From Brotaphodocola faecis (GTDB taxonomy: Bacteria > Bacillota > Clostridia > Lachnospirales > Lachnospiraceae), in contig NZ_JBBMFJ010000009.1 in NCBI RefSeq assembly GCF_040096075.1, positions 1 through 64,000 on the forward strand: 64,000 nucleotides of DNA. The letters are read 5' to 3'. The notes below the pieces were generated by a model that was not told the origin of the DNA, did not search any database, and worked only from the letters and a program-made list of their open reading frames with translations. The translations under genes were made by a program, and so were the position numbers. Of the stretch, positions 1 through 7,622 are shown piece after piece. Each line of letters starts with the position of its first letter. Within the stretch, counting starts at the first letter, position 1.

Positions 1-3
1 GCA

Positions 4-47
4 GGCAAAAATCCCATTGCCGAAGGCAATTTTCAATGGATTTTTGC
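4..47. terminator. Hairpin, terminator-like
   Basis: Inverted repeat with arms GGCAAAAATCCCATTG and CAATGGATTTTTGCC (one base missing in the right arm). The gene it would end lies outside the window to the left or has been lost. It is followed directly by the first copy of the dispersed palindrome, an arrangement like that downstream of ecfT, so this end may already be chromosomal rather than ICE DNA. Confidence 0.5.
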
Positions 48-49
48 CC

Positions 50-76
50 GTAACTGTGAGGGTACTGAACAGTTAC
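50..76. repeat. Dispersed 27-bp palindrome, copy 1
   Basis: Stem arms GTAACTGT and ACAGTTAC enclose an 11-base loop. The same 27-mer, in opposite orientation, is at 10457-10483 (identical) and 49108-49134 (one loop change). All three copies are intergenic. This is seen directly; function is unknown. Confidence 0.85.
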
Positions 77-149
77 ACTTTCCCATCATTCGCTTTGATA
101 TTATTATATATCGTCCACCCATAGAATGACAGATGCAATGTACATTATT

Positions 150-848
150 TTACACACAGGGTGCTTGTGGTTTGATATGTGCAAAAAAAGAAGCAGTGCA
201 GGAAGATAGGTCCTTATGATATAAGGTGTAGTCGTAACCGTCCTCACAGGTCTGAATGGCAAGAACGCCCTTGCTTCCCAAATCCCATGCGCTGCGTTCT
301 TCCGTAATCAGCGGCTCTGGGCGGCATGTGCCACCGCCGCGTTCCAGCATTTCTGCCAGCTGACAGATGTGCAGGACATCATACCCAAGGCGCAGATGAT
401 ATTCGTCCATATACTCACAGCGGGCCGAAAACTTCCGATTCGGATACTCGATCTCCACCGCACTGCCATCCGGAATTTTGAACCGATCTTCGTAGCTGCT
501 GGTGATAAACCGGATATTTTTAGCATTCTCCAGCTCAGGATCAGCCTTTTTCATCTGCCAAAGAACCTTTCTGCCGCCGCGTACCTGCTCCAGCATCTCC
601 GGAGCTACCGGCGCAACGGTAAGACCTGCAAGCTGGGGAATCTTCTGGAGTGCTGCCATCCTCGCGCTTTCTTCCAGAGTAGAAAACGGCTGTTTATCCA
701 ACACATCCCACCCCATGTGTCCCTCGGCAATCTGTACCTTGCTGTCCATATCAAAGCAATGGAACTCCACGCCGTCCTGCTTTTCCTGCAAGGAAAGCAG
801 AGCGACATTATCCACCAGATAAGCTGCATTCATCATTTTCATGCTCAT
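150..848 (-). CDS. ICE-encoded hypothetical protein (232 aa)
   Basis: No function recognised. It is acidic to neutral, soluble, with no signal peptide or membrane segment. The start overlaps the topB stop by four bases (ATGA), so the two are translationally coupled, and its place just after topB is typical of uncharacterised accessory ORFs in clostridial ICEs. The N-terminal half (about residues 1-90) reads like the small alpha/beta domains found in large polyvalent ICE proteins, but I cannot name a family with certainty. Unlike most genes of this remnant it shows no obvious truncation. Confidence 0.6.
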   Translation of the reverse strand: MSMKMMNAAYLVDNVALLSLQEKQDGVEFHCFDMDSKVQIAEGHMGWDVLDKQPFSTLEESARMAALQKIPQLAGLTVAPVAPEMLEQVRGGRKVLWQMKKADPELENAKNIRFITSSYEDRFKIPDGSAVEIEYPNRKFSARCEYMDEYHLRLGYDVLHICQLAEMLERGGGTCRPEPLITEERSAWDLGSKGVLAIQTCEDGYDYTLYHKDLSSCTASFFAHIKPQAPCV

Positions 849-1810
849 TTTTTACCTCCAAACTCCAGCTTAAATGCTGCTGCGCCGTCCTCTCCTGTCT
901 CTACATGAACGGTTGTGTCATAGTAACGTCCAGACTTCTTGGAATAGCAATGGGTAAGGGTCTGCTGGGCAGTGAATCCCAGCTGCCGGTTTGCTTCTCT
1001 CTGAAGCGATGTCAGATCAAACAAGGCCGGGGCCTTCTCTGATTTTTCTTTCTGCTCCACCTTGGTAATGATGGCACTCCCCGCCTGACAGCACTCTGCC
1101 ACCAGTTTTTCTGCTTCTGCTTTTTCTTTCATCCGATCACCGCCCGCTTGAAAATCCCGAAATTTCAATTCTGCCGAGTAGAACGGCTCCGGCTTGAACG
1201 CCCGGATTGCTGCATCCCGCATGACCACCATCGCAAGCGTTGGTGTCATCACGCGCCCTACATTCAGGGTCTGCCCATACAGACATGAAAAAAGCCGGGT
1301 GGCGTTGATTCCGACAATCCAGTCGGCACGCTCCCGGCATAAAGCCGCCTCATATAAGGCATCATATTCCGGTCTGAGCTTCTGAAAGCCTTCCCGGATA
1401 GCATTGTCCTCCATCGAGGAAATCCAAAGTCGTTCCACCGGCTTTTTGCAGCCGCACTGATGGTAAACCAGTCGGAAAATCAGTTCTCCCTCGCGCCCTG
1501 CGTCGGTTGCACAGATCAGGCTCTCCACATCTTTCCGCCGCATGAGTTTTCTCAGGATTCCAAACTGCTTTTTCGTGCTGGCGGACACCTGATACTGCCA
1601 ATGTTCCGGCAAAATCGGAAGATCATCATACCTCCACTTGGCATACTTTTCATCATAGGCTTCCGGCTGGGAAAGTTCCACCAGATGCCCTACACACCAG
1701 CTGACAAGGTAGCCATTGCCCTCCATATAACCATCCCCGCGCTGATTTGCCTCAATCACCTTCGAGAGGCTCATGGCAACCGAGGGCTTTTCCGCTAATA
1801 CAAGCTTCAT
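845..1810 (-). pseudogene. topB: DNA topoisomerase III with in-frame internal deletion
   Basis: Type IA topoisomerases pass single DNA strands through a transient break; ICE copies assist conjugal DNA processing. The first ~290 residues match the family: N-terminal AEKPSVA, Toprim motif CATDAGREGELIFR near residue 100, and the run FDLTSLQREANRQLG. Immediately after QQTL the sequence jumps to about 35 residues (SKKSGRYYDTTVHVE and on) that resemble the extreme C-terminus of ICE TopB proteins. The total is 321 aa against roughly 700. The segment carrying the catalytic tyrosine (family motif TYPRTDS) is gone, yet the frame stays open. Start chosen at 1810 because AAAGGAG precedes it; the longer reading has no ribosome site. 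Almost certainly not a working topoisomerase, though it could still bind DNA. Confidence 0.85.
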
Positions 1811-1916
1811 TTGATACTGCTCCTTTCGCAAAAAAATTAGCAGCCAGGCACCGAAGCACATGACTGCTATGTAAGGAACTGTATTCTGTTTTAGGTCTGC
1901 AAACTGGAATTTTGGC

Positions 1917-2504
1917 TTATTCCGATATGTCTAAGGTTTTGATTATCCTTGCGGGATTACCTCCTATTATACAATATCCATCTGGGAAGCTATGCGTTAC
2001 AACGGCTCCTGCGCCAACAATGGTATGGTCTCCTAAAATAACGCCTGGTAAAATAACGCTGTTCATAGCAATCCAGCAATGCTTGCCAATAATCACATCC
2101 TTCCCTTTCTGATGTTCAGCGAGGTTTTGAAAATCATGATTGGATGTGATAATACCGACATTTTTTGCAATATAGGTTCCTTGACCAAGCACGATTTTTG
2201 CGTCATATGTCTGAAAGTGATTTCCAAAATTAATAAAGTTTGGTAAATCTTCAGGTTCAAATATAACATTCTTTCCACATTCTATGTCGGGAGAGCAAGG
2301 CCATTTAATACCTATATTTTTGCCATAAATAATTCTATGCCAGATGTCACGATATGCCCACATCCACCCCTCACTAAATGGAGTTGAAAACCAACTTGTA
2401 TTTAGATATTTTTTATCATAAAAAATTCTGCCAAACAGCAGAACAGTTATCCATGCTGGTATGCTGCGAATTACTTTTCCAATAGTCTGAATATATTTTT
2501 TCAT
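1917..2504 (-). CDS. Hexapeptide-repeat acyltransferase
   Basis: A 195-aa LbH-fold acyltransferase. Residues ~95-185 contain hexapeptide repeats (YIAKNVGI, VIIGKHCWIAMNSVILPGVILGDHTIVGAGAVV) and the family ending GGNPARIIK; the His of SNHDF is the expected catalytic histidine. The family transfers acetyl or similar groups from acyl-CoA to sugars, typically in capsule, exopolysaccharide or lipopolysaccharide synthesis. The N-terminal 40 residues are hydrophobic and basic, suggesting membrane association. Base composition is clearly more AT-rich than the neighbouring genes, a sign of separate acquisition as cargo. The ribosome site is weak. Acceptor sugar cannot be told. Confidence 0.8.
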   Translation of the reverse strand: MKKYIQTIGKVIRSIPAWITVLLFGRIFYDKKYLNTSWFSTPFSEGWMWAYRDIWHRIIYGKNIGIKWPCSPDIECGKNVIFEPEDLPNFINFGNHFQTYDAKIVLGQGTYIAKNVGIITSNHDFQNLAEHQKGKDVIIGKHCWIAMNSVILPGVILGDHTIVGAGAVVTHSFPDGYCIIGGNPARIIKTLDISE

Positions 2505-2590
2505 GTACTCTCGCCCACTTCTTCAAATTCCGATTTGTTTAGTAAATTCTTTTCCCAAACGTATACGCTTCCTGCAAACGCTCCGCCCTA

Positions 2591-2800
2591 TCAAAGCGGC
2601 ATCGGCGTTCGGGCAATCAGAATGACCGCCAGAATCGCGCCCACAAATGCCGCAGCCCCTATGATTGCCAACACCTTTTTGCTGAGTTTCTTCTTCGCTG
2701 CCTTGCAGATCAGCGCAGCGCAAGCCGTGCAAACAGCCGCAGCCACAAGTGCAATGCCCAGCGTTTCCCATAACCAAGAAAGTTCATGTAGGATTTTCAT
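2591..2800 (-). CDS. Small two-span membrane protein (69 aa)
   Basis: Two hydrophobic segments (about residues 10-32 and 43-64) joined by a basic loop KAAKKKLSKK give a hairpin membrane topology. AGGAG lies upstream of the start. No family recognised. It sits among ICE cargo between the acyltransferase and the nucleotidyltransferase. Small two-span proteins of this kind occur in clostridial ICEs, but no role can be assigned. Confidence 0.55.
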   Translation of the reverse strand: MKILHELSWLWETLGIALVAAAVCTACAALICKAAKKKLSKKVLAIIGAAAFVGAILAVILIARTPMPL

Positions 2801-2835
2801 GCGATCATCATCTCCTGTTCGTTAAACTGGAATTG

Positions 2836-3312
2836 TTATCTTTCTATTGCCTTCTCAATCATCTCAGCTTTTTCTGTTCTTCCCATCAGCCGATAGTATT
2901 TACACCACAACAACGGTGATTGCAGCGGAACAACTTCTTCTCCCAGCGGCATTTTCTCCACGATTTGTTCTTTGCGTAGAGCGCAATCATAAACCTTTCC
3001 ATCCTTCACGATTGCAAAACCAGCCATCACATCGACCTCGACAGAATCAATCAGGAACTCCATAAAGGTTTTTGTCCGGTACATAGGGTTTGGAATTGAA
3101 TCAGATGGACAACTTTCACCCATTTCCGATAAAATCGTACGGACACATTCCGCATCACGGTCAGCGACCATTAAATCAATGTCATGGAACTCAGAGGTGA
3201 TTCCTTTGAAATACAGCAGCATGGATGCACCCAAGGCCCATTCGACATGAGCCTCGTTCAGTCGATGTGCAATTCTCAGCAGCAATTGTGTTTTTTCTTG
3301 TGTTCCTGCCAT
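2836..3312 (-). CDS. Nucleotidyltransferase-fold protein
   Basis: 158 aa. The motif GASMLLYFKG followed by HDIDLMV resembles the GS...DxD core of the Pol-beta nucleotidyltransferase superfamily, which includes aminoglycoside and lincosamide nucleotidyltransferases and AbiEii-type toxins. A further acidic pair, EVDVMAG near residue 97, would be the third carboxylate. Start at 3312 chosen because GGAGG lies six bases before it. It is adjacent to two VOC proteins in ICE cargo, so a drug- or metabolite-modifying role is possible but is inference; no substrate can be read from sequence. It appears intact. Confidence 0.65.
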   Translation of the reverse strand: MAGTQEKTQLLLRIAHRLNEAHVEWALGASMLLYFKGITSEFHDIDLMVADRDAECVRTILSEMGESCPSDSIPNPMYRTKTFMEFLIDSVEVDVMAGFAIVKDGKVYDCALRKEQIVEKMPLGEEVVPLQSPLLWCKYYRLMGRTEKAEMIEKAIER

Positions 3313-3346
3313 TCCATACCTCCACAAATCCAGATTTAGTGTCCTT

Positions 3347-3799
3347 TTATAACGGTTGCATCATCTCAAGAATGATTCCATCCGGGTCTCTGAAATAAAA
3401 CGCTCTGCTTTCCCCAAATCCATCTGCCCTGAAATCGAAATACTGCGGTTCAGACAAGCACTCCACATGATTTGCGATAAGGGTTTTGTAGACAGAATCA
3501 ATGTCATCCGTGTAAAAGCATACTTCTGAGATAGATGTCGTAAACAAGTCTGATCGTTCTTTATGGATCTTGCTGTCTACGAACTGAATCAATTCAACCG
3601 GTGGCGCTTCAAGAGCCTTCGAACCATTCAAATATGCAACCCTTGCTTTACAATTTTCCTTACGGAACATTTTATCTGTCTCTTCGCCTTCCATAAAGAT
3701 TTCGCCCTGAAATTCAAGTCCAAGAATATCTCTGTAGAAAGCAATTGAGCGATCCAAATCAGAAACGGTTAATCCAACGTGATAAATTCTTCCAACCAT
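3347..3799 (-). CDS. VOC (glyoxalase/bleomycin-resistance) family protein
   Basis: 150 aa with the paired beta-alpha-beta-beta-beta units of the vicinal oxygen chelate fold. Visible elements are YHVGLTVSDLDRSIAFYRDILGL at the start, CFYTDDIDSVYKTL in the middle and FYFRDPDGIILEMMQ at the end. The first-strand His and the final Glu are in the positions of metal ligands in the family. Start is the ATG at 3799, preceded by GGAGAGGG; the longer reading begins with TTG. Family members include glyoxalase I, fosfomycin and bleomycin resistance proteins; the substrate is not determinable. It is followed by a gap of about 35 bases from a second VOC gene. Confidence 0.85.
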   Translation of the reverse strand: MVGRIYHVGLTVSDLDRSIAFYRDILGLEFQGEIFMEGEETDKMFRKENCKARVAYLNGSKALEAPPVELIQFVDSKIHKERSDLFTTSISEVCFYTDDIDSVYKTLIANHVECLSEPQYFDFRADGFGESRAFYFRDPDGIILEMMQPL

Positions 3800-3846
3800 A
3801 TTTTCCCTCTCCAATAATTTCTTTATTTCATCAAACTGGGAGTTGT

Positions 3847-4230
3847 CTACACCGTAATTTCTATCTGATTTCCCTCTATTCCAATAATACAGCTCTCATA
3901 ATACCCATCCCCCGTTGTTCTCGGGCCACTGATGACTTCATACCCATCCAATTTCAGACGAGCTGTAAGCGCATCAACCTGTTCTTTACTGCCAACGTTA
4001 AATGCAAGATGCGCATATCCTGTTCGATTCAGACTCTTTTCCCCATCATCCATTCCAGGCTTATTCATAATTTCCAATCTTGCTCCATCATCAAATGACA
4101 AAAAATAGGAACGAAACTCTGTTTTCGGATTGTAATAACCTTCATTTGATTTTGCACCAAGATAAGTCTGAAAAAAATATTTTGCCTTTTCCAAATCATT
4201 CACATATATGGCTGCATGCTCAATTTTCAT
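3847..4230 (-). CDS. VOC family protein (127 aa)
   Basis: A second, distinct glyoxalase-fold protein: IEHAAIYVNDLEKAKYFFQTYLGA at the N-terminus, GYAHLAFNVGSKEQVDAL in the middle and GIEGNQIEITV at the C-terminus. His-4, the central His and the last Glu fit a metal site. GGGAG precedes the ATG. It lies directly upstream of the first VOC gene in the direction of transcription, so the two are probably co-transcribed cargo. They are not close copies of each other, so this is not a recent duplication. Substrate unknown. Confidence 0.85.
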   Translation of the reverse strand: MKIEHAAIYVNDLEKAKYFFQTYLGAKSNEGYYNPKTEFRSYFLSFDDGARLEIMNKPGMDDGEKSLNRTGYAHLAFNVGSKEQVDALTARLKLDGYEVISGPRTTGDGYYESCIIGIEGNQIEITV

Positions 4231-4391
4231 TTTGCTTCTCCCAAACTTCCTACTTTATTCAACATTCCACCTTCGGCTCGGTCAATTCGGATTTGTATCA
4301 CTGCTCTTACTCTCTATTTTATCAGATATCGCCTACGGATTCCATAGTTTCATAGCTCAAAATAGTTCATCCACAAACCATTTAGCTATGT

Positions 4392-4424
4392 AAAAGGGAC
4401 GGCTTCTCAGCCGCCCCCATAGGT
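4392..4424 (-). terminator. Terminator after DUF4366-like tail
   Basis: On the minus strand a GC-rich stem (GGGCGGCT paired with AGCCGTCCC) is followed by TTTTACATAGC. A near copy, with the same ACATAGC extension, is at 5426-5457. Confidence 0.75.
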
Positions 4425-4438
4425 CAACTCTGCCTTAA

Positions 4439-4637
4439 TCAGACAGGTTCATCGTCCGATTCTGCTTCGTAATCCTCATTGACATCCACTTCTTCATCCT
4501 CGTCACCATCATCCTCCGGCAGCTGGAGCGCATCTTCATCGTCATCGTGATAATCCGCATCCGGGTCCGGCTGTTTTTTCTTGGATGCAGGCTTTATGCC
4601 CCTCATCTTGATATAGAGATAGCCGCCGACATCGCCA
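4439..4637 (-). pseudogene. DUF4366-like acidic C-terminal tail (fragment)
   Basis: The frame ending at 4439 reads GYLYIKMRGIKPASKKKQ and then a run very rich in Asp and Glu ending SDDEPV. A membrane-exit segment, a basic patch and an acidic tail are what one expects at the C-terminus of the DUF4366-type protein that follows virB4 in clostridial ICEs. Everything before it is missing and its upstream end is joined, out of frame, to the trbL fragment. An internal ATG at 4606 exists, but it lacks its own ribosome site. Family assignment is inference from order and composition. Confidence 0.55.
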
Positions 4638-5172
4638 GCATCGTGACCTGAACCACAAAGGTCTGCAAATACAGTCCCAGCAGCGGTCCCAAGTCCATGC
4701 CTTCCAGTGTGGCCTGCATCGCTGTCAGGGTCGCCTCGCTGACGGACGTACTGCCGGAAATCAGACCGCCGCTTCTGGAGATCACTTGCTGCGCTACATC
4801 AAAGACAGCCATCGTGATATTGAATGTGTTCGAGATCAGGGTCACTGACAGAAAGGTCTTAAAGACCCATTTGAAAAATGTCCAGGTCTCGAAATTTGCC
4901 AGATTGTTATGCTCGATGAGCATCTGGATCAGCTCATAACAGGCGATGAATGTCAGCACTATTCCGGCAATGGGCAGGATCACGGATTCCGAGATGTTGC
5001 GGATCATAGAAAAGACCGCAGGTGAAAAGTTCGCAGGTGTGGTTCCCACATCGCCTGCGATCTGTCCAACCTGTTGGTTGACCGAATCGAACATCCCTGA
5101 AAGATTTCCCATGATACCGCTGATGATCATGCTCTTGAGCCAATCTGTGATCTGTTCAAGGATACTCTGCAT
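4603..5172 (-). pseudogene. TrbL/VirB6-like conjugation channel protein, C-terminally truncated
   Basis: Hydrophobic protein of the ICE type IV secretion channel. The N-terminal ~185 residues carry several membrane segments (for example residues ~60-85 and ~105-125) and the family-like stretch FETWTFFKWVFKTFLSVTLISNTFNI. Full-length relatives are near 290 residues; here the frame ends SAAISISR and stops exactly where a foreign sequence (the acidic tail) begins. GGAGG sits eight bases before the ATG, so the fragment could still be translated. It lies 15 bases downstream of a 32-aa membrane peptide, matching the Maff2-trbL order of these elements. Transfer function must be lost. Confidence 0.75.
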
Positions 5173-5187
5173 GAGCCGCCTCCTTCC

Positions 5188-5286
5188 TTACGCAAACACG
5201 CCGAACAGCTTCGCCATCCAGGACAGAAGCATGAACAGCTGTGAGAAAAGAGACAGTGCCGATGCAGTTGTAGTAAGAAACGCCAT
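5188..5286 (-). CDS. 32-aa membrane peptide (Maff2 position)
   Basis: Short ORF beginning MAFLTTTASALSLFSQLF and ending in GVFA, essentially one hydrophobic helix. A strong GGAGG lies nine bases upstream and the next gene follows after 15 bases with its own strong site, which supports translation. In clostridial ICEs the gene before trbL encodes a longer small membrane protein (Maff2 family); this may be a shortened version. The reading is based on position and ribosome site, not on recognised homology. Confidence 0.5.
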   Translation of the reverse strand: MAFLTTTASALSLFSQLFMLLSWMAKLFGVFA

Positions 5287-5425
5287 AGATTTGTCCTCCT
5301 GTAATTTGTCCGGCCTCTCAGCCGGTGCGATTCTAAACTGCGGTTCTGCGTCATACTTCCAACATGTGCACCTGCCGGAGAGCGCAGAAAATAGCCAGGT
5401 CTCCAATTTCAATCAGAAACCTGGC

Positions 5426-5457
5426 TATGTAAAAAGGGCGGCTCACCGCCGCCCTCA
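5426..5457 (-). terminator. Terminator after DUF4143 gene fragment
   Basis: Minus-strand stem GGGCGGC paired with GCCGCCC, followed by TTTTTACATAGCC. A second perfect 10-bp inverted repeat (ATAGCCAGGT / ACCTGGCTAT, 5389-5428) overlaps its end. Close match to the terminator at 4392-4424. Confidence 0.75.
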
Positions 5458-5460
5458 TCG

Positions 5461-6210
5461 TTAATATTCAGTGCTCAATAGAAAATCTGCAATGTGCATA
5501 CTCTTGATTCCCTGATAATTGCCTCCGGCAAATTCATCGGTTCTCAAAACATACTTTGGATAGTTATCCCGGATTTCCAGCAGTCGTTCATATTCACGCT
5601 TTTCTGTCTTCTCGGATTTAATCTCCTGTGTGACCTGCACGTACAACCGATCATTTTGCTTCTGCGCCACAAAATCGACCTCACCGTCCGGTGTCTTCCC
5701 AATCGTCACGGTATAGCCTCGTCTGCAAAGCTCCAGATACACCACATTTTTCAGACTGAAAGCGACGCTGTCCGGTGTATAGCCCAGCACACTGTAACGC
5801 AAAGCAGTATCGGCAAGATAAAACTTCTCCTGCGTTTTCAGAATCTCCTGTCCACGCAGGTCATAGCGAGAACAACGATGAAGGAGATATGCTTTCTCCA
5901 GTTTTTCCAGATAGCTGTACACCGTTTCATTGTCGATAGAACGATGCTCTGATTTCAGATAATCCGAAATTGACTTTGCCGAGAATGAATTTCCCACATT
6001 CGCAAATGTGTACCGAACCATCCGCTCCAGCTGGTCGATCTTACGAATCTGGTTTCTCTTTACGATATCTGAGAAAATCGTGGAATTATAGATATCCCGG
6101 ACAATCGTATAAACCTCATCCTGTGAATACTCTCGCAGGTGTGTTGCAGGGAAGCCACCCAAGCGGATATAGTCTGCCAGTTCAGCATGGATATCCTTTA
6201 CCTCTCCCAA
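5461..6210 (-). pseudogene. ATP-binding protein, DUF4143 C-terminal part only
   Basis: The 249-residue frame corresponds to the C-terminal region of the AAA/DUF4143 ATPases: YIRLGGFPATHLREY, the DUF4143 helices (residues ~40-130) and a PD-(D/E)XK-like end (GEVDFVAQKQNDRLYVQVTQEI). The N-terminal AAA domain with Walker A and B is absent, and the frame opens with TTG directly at a junction rather than at a ribosome site. Relatives of this common family are about 400 aa and of unknown role, often accompanying toxin-antitoxin genes. The missing half lies where the relBE-like promoter now begins, so a deletion or insertion cut the gene there. Confidence 0.8.
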
Positions 6211-6251
6211 AAATAATTGTTGACTTTTCTGTGAATTTTCCGTCTAATAGA

Positions 6252-6291
6252 TTGACTGTGCAATGCAAATCGCATATAATATAAGTGCAAT
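6252..6291 (+). promoter_or_regulatory. Toxin-antitoxin promoter and possible operator
   Basis: TTGACT (6252-6257), 17-base spacer, TATAAT (6275-6280). The heptamer GTGCAAT occurs at 6258-6264 and 6285-6291, bracketing the -10 box, as expected for an autorepressed RelB-type promoter. The operator role is inference. Confidence 0.75.
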
Positions 6292-6314
6292 AGCAAGGAA
6301 AGGAGTTGACATTC

Positions 6315-6590
6315 ATGGCTACCACAACTAATTTCAGTGTCCGTATGGACAGCGAAATTAAGAAACAGTGCGAAGCAATGTATGGTGAATTAGGTATCAA
6401 CCTTACTACCGCTATCAATGTGTTTCTTCGCCAGTCGCTCCGTGTCGGCGGTTTTCCTTTTGATGTTCGCATGGAGCAGCCGAACAAGGAAACGATGGCA
6501 GCAATGCTGGAAGCAGAACGCATTGCCCGTGATCCGTCTGTAAAACGCTACTCTGATGTAGAGGAAGCATTGAGGGCGTTGAAAGAATGA
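6315..6590 (+). CDS. RelB/DinJ-family antitoxin
   Basis: 91 aa. The N-terminus TTTNFSVRMDSEIKKQCE with LGINLTTAINVFLRQSL is the ribbon-helix-helix DNA-binding region of DinJ/RelB antitoxins; the C-terminal part, ending EEALRALKE, would wrap the toxin. AAAGGAG precedes the ATG at 6315. The stop overlaps the toxin start by ATGA, so the two are translationally coupled. Such antitoxins neutralise a YafQ-type mRNA endonuclease and repress their own promoter. The antitoxin is intact here while the toxin is not. Confidence 0.9.
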   Translation: MATTTNFSVRMDSEIKKQCEAMYGELGINLTTAINVFLRQSLRVGGFPFDVRMEQPNKETMAAMLEAERIARDPSVKRYSDVEEALRALKE

Positions 6591-6874
6591 GTAAACATTT
6601 AGACATTGTTTGGACAAATCAATTTAAGAAGGACTACAAGCTGGCGATGAAACGTCATCTTGATATTGACCTTCTGGACGACATCATTCGCAAACTGGCA
6701 AGCAGCGAATAACTTCCAGAAAAGAATAAAGACCACGCTTTAACTGGAAACTGGGTCGGGCATCGTGAGTGCCACATTCAGCCGGATTGGCTTTTGGTCT
6801 ATCGGATTGAGAATGATTTGCTCGTCTTGACATTATCCCGAACAGGAACGCACAGCGATTTATTTGGAAAGTAA
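6587..6874 (+). pseudogene. YafQ-family toxin with in-frame nonsense codon
   Basis: The frame starts MSKHLDIVWTNQFKKDYKLA and runs to a stop at 6872-6874, but codon 42 (6710-6712) is TAA. Beyond it the same frame resumes the family sequence without shift: LPEKNKDHALTG, GHRECHIQPDWLLVYRIEN, and SRTGTHSDLFGK, which hold the catalytic His, Asp and His of YafQ ribosome-dependent RNases. Relatives have a Gln or Pro codon at this place, so a single base change (for example CAA to TAA) would explain it. The 41-aa product lacks all catalytic residues. Unless the stop is read through, the toxin is dead. Confidence 0.9.
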
Positions 6875-6876
6875 GA

Positions 6877-6911
6877 AAATGCACTCGGTACAAACGCCGG
6901 GTGCATTTTTC
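6877..6911 (+). terminator. Terminator of toxin-antitoxin operon
   Basis: Stem AAAATGCACTCGG / CCGGGTGCATTTTT with an 8-base loop, directly after the toxin stop codon and ending in a T run. Confidence 0.85.
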
Positions 6912-7027
6912 TTTTCGCAGAAATGAAAAAGCACCTGCTATCTTCAAAGTCGAAAACGGCAAGTGCCTTACAGTTCCATATTCTGTTTTTTCTGTTGCGG
7001 GGTTTTCTGCTCCGGCTGATGGTTGCT

Positions 7028-7420
7028 CTACTCTTGCAGAAACTTCATCTTCTCCGTGACGGAGTGCTTCGGTTCGGGCTTCTTTTCGACCTCGGACCGC
7101 TCCGGCGTGAGGACTTTGCTGACCCAATAGCGAATATCCTTCATGGCTATGAACCGAACGCCCTTTTTCGGGAAAAGGATTTCTGTGTAGTAGCCAACTT
7201 GCAGATAATTTCTACCAAAACGACTGAGATCCTTTACCACAAGGGTCTCCACTCGTCCGGCTCCAACTTCTTCCAGCAGTGCGGCAAAGCCGGGTCGATT
7301 AAAGTTCGTGCTGGAATAGCCGCCATCATAGAAGTGCCGGATATTTCTCAGCCCATGCTGACGGGCATATTCTTCAAGATATTTCTTTTGGTTCTGGATG
7401 GAGTTTGATTGGCATTTTTG
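7028..7420 (-). pseudogene. Serine recombinase fragment fused to unrelated tail
   Basis: The segment from YLEEYARQHGLRNIRHFYDGGYSS through GRVETLVVKDLSRFGRNYLQVGYYTE to GVRFIAMKD is the N-terminal resolvase domain of large serine recombinases (Tn-X/TndX type). The start of the domain with the catalytic Ser is missing, and the recombinase and DNA-binding domains that should follow are replaced by about 35 residues (VSKVLTPERSEVEKKPEP and on) of unknown origin ending in a stop at 7028. The frame opens at a junction with the virD4 start. It cannot encode an active recombinase, so the remnant has no visible excision enzyme of its own. Confidence 0.8.
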
Positions 7421-7557
7421 CCTTTCAGGTACACGGCAAACCGAAGACCTGCTCCGAAGCACACGCCAATCAGCAAATCCATCGGATGCAAACTTGGCAT
7501 CGGATTGGAAAAGGCTGCACCCAGGGCAGAAAGAAAGCCGAGGAGCTTTTCAGACAT
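7411..7557 (-). pseudogene. VirD4/TraG coupling protein, N-terminal fragment
   Basis: Forty-nine residues starting MSEKLLGFLSALGAAFSNPM and running through LHPMDLLIGV and AGLRFAVYLKGKNA match the N-terminus of ICE type IV coupling ATPases, which recruit the relaxosome to the secretion channel. Relatives are about 600 aa and continue KKYRHGMEYGSARWG; here the sequence passes into the serine recombinase fragment in another frame. A GGGAG stands before the ATG. No ATPase motif is left. Confidence 0.75.
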
Positions 7558-7622
7558 ATCTGCTCCCTCGGTAATTCTCCACGCTTGCCTGCCTCCTGCA
7601 ACACGCGGATCGAACCAAACTC

